Shown one piece after another: positions 7,818-9,141 of a DNA stretch of 9,141 nucleotides. How positions within the stretch are numbered: position 1 is the stretch's first letter; each line of letters starts with the position of its first letter. The notes beneath the pieces were generated by a model. It was not told the origin of the DNA. It did no database searches and saw only the letters and a list, made by a program, of their open reading frames with translations. The position numbers and the translations under genes are program-made. Source of the DNA: JBHPCZ01 sp042573625 (lineage in GTDB: Bacteria; Desulfobacterota; Desulfobacteria; Desulfobacterales; UBA11574); NCBI GenBank assembly GCA_042573625.1, contig JBHPCZ010000131.1, forward strand, positions 1 through 9,141, written 5' to 3'.

Positions 7818-7853
7818 TTGCAGAATTCATGTCGACTGCGGTGAATTCTGCAA
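7818..7853. repeat. Perfect 12-bp inverted repeat in the oxidoreductase leader
   Basis: TTGCAGAATTCA (7818-7829) and TGAATTCTGCAA (7842-7853) are exact reverse complements around a 12-base loop. A run of eight T (7812-7819) abuts the left arm on the plus strand. On the minus strand the hairpin would therefore be followed by A residues, so it is not an intrinsic terminator in either direction. It lies 167 bases upstream of the oxidoreductase start and could be a protein-binding operator or an RNA structure in a long leader. Confidence 0.6.
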
Positions 7854-7878
7854 TTGTATACATATATCCACACATAAC

Positions 7879-7907
7879 ATTATATTCATATTCACTGACA
7901 TGCCACA
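7879..7907 (-). promoter_or_regulatory. Weak candidate promoter for the oxidoreductase gene
   Basis: A perfect TATAAT lies at 7879-7884 (minus strand). The hexamer 17 bases upstream is TGTGGC (7902-7907), which is a poor -35. If used, transcription would start near 7872 and place the perfect inverted repeat inside a leader of about 220 bases. The surrounding sequence is AT-rich, so a chance TATAAT is quite possible. Confidence 0.3.
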
Positions 7908-8163
7908 TGCATTGGAGAAGACTTAAAATTATGAATATATATGAAAAACGAAGGCTTGTCTCTCAAAAAATAAAAAAATGTGAAATGTCGATAAAAAGAA
8001 ACAAGGTCAAATCAGGATGATTAATACACTTCCGCTGTAAGAAGGTGCGACTGCGAAGGGAGGGTAGGGTTCCTTTCAAGCCAAACCAAAAGGCACATCT
8101 TGTGGGCATGCCCTTGTAAGTCCTATTTTATCCAGCATTTACAATATATATATTTAATAAAAA

Positions 8164-8192
8164 AGAATATTTGTCAATACCATAAATGTCAA
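8164..8192 (-). promoter_or_regulatory. Candidate sigma70-type promoter reading toward the oxidoreductase
   Basis: On the minus strand a perfect TTGACA (8187-8192) is followed after 17 bases by TATTCT (8164-8169), which matches four of six -10 positions. A second TTGACA lies 15 bases further on (8172-8177). Transcription would start near 8157 and run about 500 bases before the oxidoreductase ATG at 7651. The spacing and -35 are good; the AT-rich setting makes chance matches likely. Confidence 0.4.
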
Positions 8193-8309
8193 ATGTTCGG
8201 TTAAAGTTTGTTTGTCGTTTCGGCTATCTGAGCGATTTGGAATCAGAAACTGACAACCGTTGGATGCGGATTCATTGTGGTTAAGGGTAATACTGTCATG
8301 CTTTCGCCA

Positions 8310-9141
8310 TCACGATTCATCGTCGATGATTGTCGGTCTGACTGTAAGTGTTTGACCATCTGTTGACAGCACCATGGCGCCGTGTTTGTCGGTGCGAAAT
8401 ATCCGATATCCCCGCCTGCGGTATCGCTTTAAAACCGATGCGTGCGGGAAACTGAATCGGTTTTTCCATCCAGATGAGATGATGACAAGCTCCGGTTTCA
8501 CTCGATCCAGAAAAGATCCTGTGCTGGATGTTTTGCTGCCATGGTGAGGCGATATCAGAACCGCGCTGTCTAAATCATCTCCTGCCAGTGCAACCAGTTC
8601 TTTTTCTGCTCTTTTTTTTAGATCTCCCGGAAATAGGACTGATGTTGATCCGAACTCAACCTTAATGACAAGAGAGTTGTTGTTCGCGCTTCGCCAGCGC
8701 TCTGTTTCTGCTCTTTCAATGAAATCCTTCGGCGGATAAAGAACCTTCAGTGTTACGCCGTTCATGTTATGTGGGCCGGATATATCATCAAGCCCGGGCA
8801 GGGCAATTTTCTTTTGTTTAATTGTCTGCCAGAATTTTTGATAACTTAAGGTACTTGCTTCTTCGGTGTTGGACCATACGCTTTTTACATTAAAATGCTG
8901 TGCAATGTACGTAAGTCCATTCAAATGATCCGAGTTTGGATGCGAGAGAATGAGGGTGTCAACGGTTTTTATTTTTTTGCGCCATAATAAGGGCGCAATG
9001 ATTCTGGCGCCGACATCAAAAATCGAGTTGTCCGAAAAACCTCCCCCATCTATGAGAAGGCAATCACCTCCGGGAATCTCCAGAAGGGCTGATGTTCCTT
9101 GCCCCACATCGATTATTGTCACCTTAAGATCATCATGCCAG
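8310..9141 (-). CDS. comEC: ComEC/Rec2-type competence protein, C-terminal MBL domain (5' end beyond window)
   Basis: About 276 residues are visible and the frame stays open to the right edge, so this is the C-terminal part of a longer protein. A GTG at 9120-9122 could be read as a start, but the codons before it (WHDDLK) continue the frame and fit the usual entry LKVT-x-x-DVGQG. It is probably an internal valine. Counting from that codon, the visible metallo-beta-lactamase fold has DVGQG (5-9), HPNSDH (61-66, metal-binding), NNNSLV (147-152), FPGD (164-167), HHGS (193-196), FPHASVL (225-231) and FRTDKHGAM (242-250). These are the standard marks of the ComEC C-terminal domain. ComEC forms the inner-membrane channel for single-stranded DNA uptake, and this domain is proposed to degrade the non-transported strand. 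The membrane part is not visible, so a stand-alone secreted MBL protein remains possible. No clear terminator follows the stop. Confidence 0.87.
   Translation of the reverse strand, partial: WHDDLKVTIIDVGQGTSALLEIPGGDCLLIDGGGFSDNSIFDVGARIIAPLLWRKKIKTVDTLILSHPNSDHLNGLTYIAQHFNVKSVWSNTEEASTLSYQKFWQTIKQKKIALPGLDDISGPHNMNGVTLKVLYPPKDFIERAETERWRSANNNSLVIKVEFGSTSVLFPGDLKKRAEKELVALAGDDLDSAVLISPHHGSKTSSTGSFLDRVKPELVIISSGWKNRFSFPHASVLKRYRRRGYRIFRTDKHGAMVLSTDGQTLTVRPTIIDDES

Larger units (their letters stand above)
7652..8309. other. Gene-free region upstream of the oxidoreductase
   Basis: These 658 bases hold no coding sequence I can support. From the left: the ribosome binding site of the oxidoreductase, which overlaps a 10-bp palindrome TCCTATAGGA (7662-7671). 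Then a GC-richer segment at about 7680-7800, with ACGGCGTT repeated 20 bp apart (7697-7704, 7717-7724), that looks like dispersed intergenic repeat sequence. Then a perfect inverted repeat (7818-7853), an AT-rich stretch (about 7850-8030), a GGGCATGCCC palindrome (8104-8113), and a second AT-rich stretch (8135-8200) with a candidate minus-strand promoter. The frame open at 7829-8020 on the plus strand lacks a properly spaced ribosome binding site and shows no domain. Confidence 0.6.

Noticed and set aside
7829..8020. Open frame of 63 codons on the plus strand, ending in a lysine-rich segment
   Set aside because: It starts inside the inverted repeat, the only GGAG nearby is 13 bases from an internal ATG, and the composition follows the AT-rich DNA.
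8076..8138. Minus-strand 20-codon frame downstream of the candidate promoter, a possible leader peptide
   Set aside because: No Shine-Dalgarno is seen and no run of regulatory codons or attenuator follows it.
9120..9122. GTG as the start of the ComEC-like gene
   Set aside because: The frame is open upstream to the window edge and the preceding residues fit the normal family sequence, so the gene is better read as truncated by the window.

Overview
The window (about 9.1 kb, moderate GC, no rRNA, tRNA or CRISPR seen) looks like a chromosomal segment of an anaerobic bacterium. A large single-chain 2-oxoacid:ferredoxin oxidoreductase and a Cys-cluster protein fit a strict anaerobe. The intergenic repeats, rich in GAATATC/ATTCGACATTC-type words, resemble repeats I associate with Desulfobacterales-like Thermodesulfobacteriota. 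That taxonomic guess is inference, not shown by the sequence.

Layout, left to right. (1) 84-1424, plus strand: a UMF1-family MFS transporter. (2) 1789-2607, minus: a glycerophosphodiester phosphodiesterase, convergent with the transporter and bracketed almost to the base by two diverged direct copies of a roughly 300-bp repeat (A, about 1457-1786; B, about 2612-2911). (3) 2945-3643, minus: a YkgJ-type CxxCxxCC protein with a GTG start. (4) 3761-7651, minus: a 1296-residue fused pyruvate:ferredoxin-oxidoreductase-like enzyme, with a terminator-like hairpin just after it. (5) 7652-8309: a 658-bp gene-free region upstream of that enzyme, holding a perfect 12-bp inverted repeat and a candidate minus-strand promoter. 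(6) 8310 to the right edge, minus: the C-terminal metallo-beta-lactamase domain of a ComEC/Rec2-type competence protein, cut off at its 5' end by the window.

The genes do not form an obvious pathway. Four of five are on the minus strand, but the gaps between them are long and hold repeats or hairpins, so most are probably separate transcription units. The central metabolic gene is the oxidoreductase, which would interconvert a 2-oxoacid plus CoA with an acyl-CoA plus CO2 and reduced ferredoxin. The transporter, phosphodiesterase and DNA-uptake protein look like ordinary housekeeping or accessory genes.

I found no clear new defence or mobile system. The points most worth a second look are the repeat pair that exactly brackets the phosphodiesterase gene, with that gene's ribosome binding site inside a palindrome at the repeat end; the long basic N-terminal extension and long linker of the oxidoreductase; and the long structured leader upstream of it.
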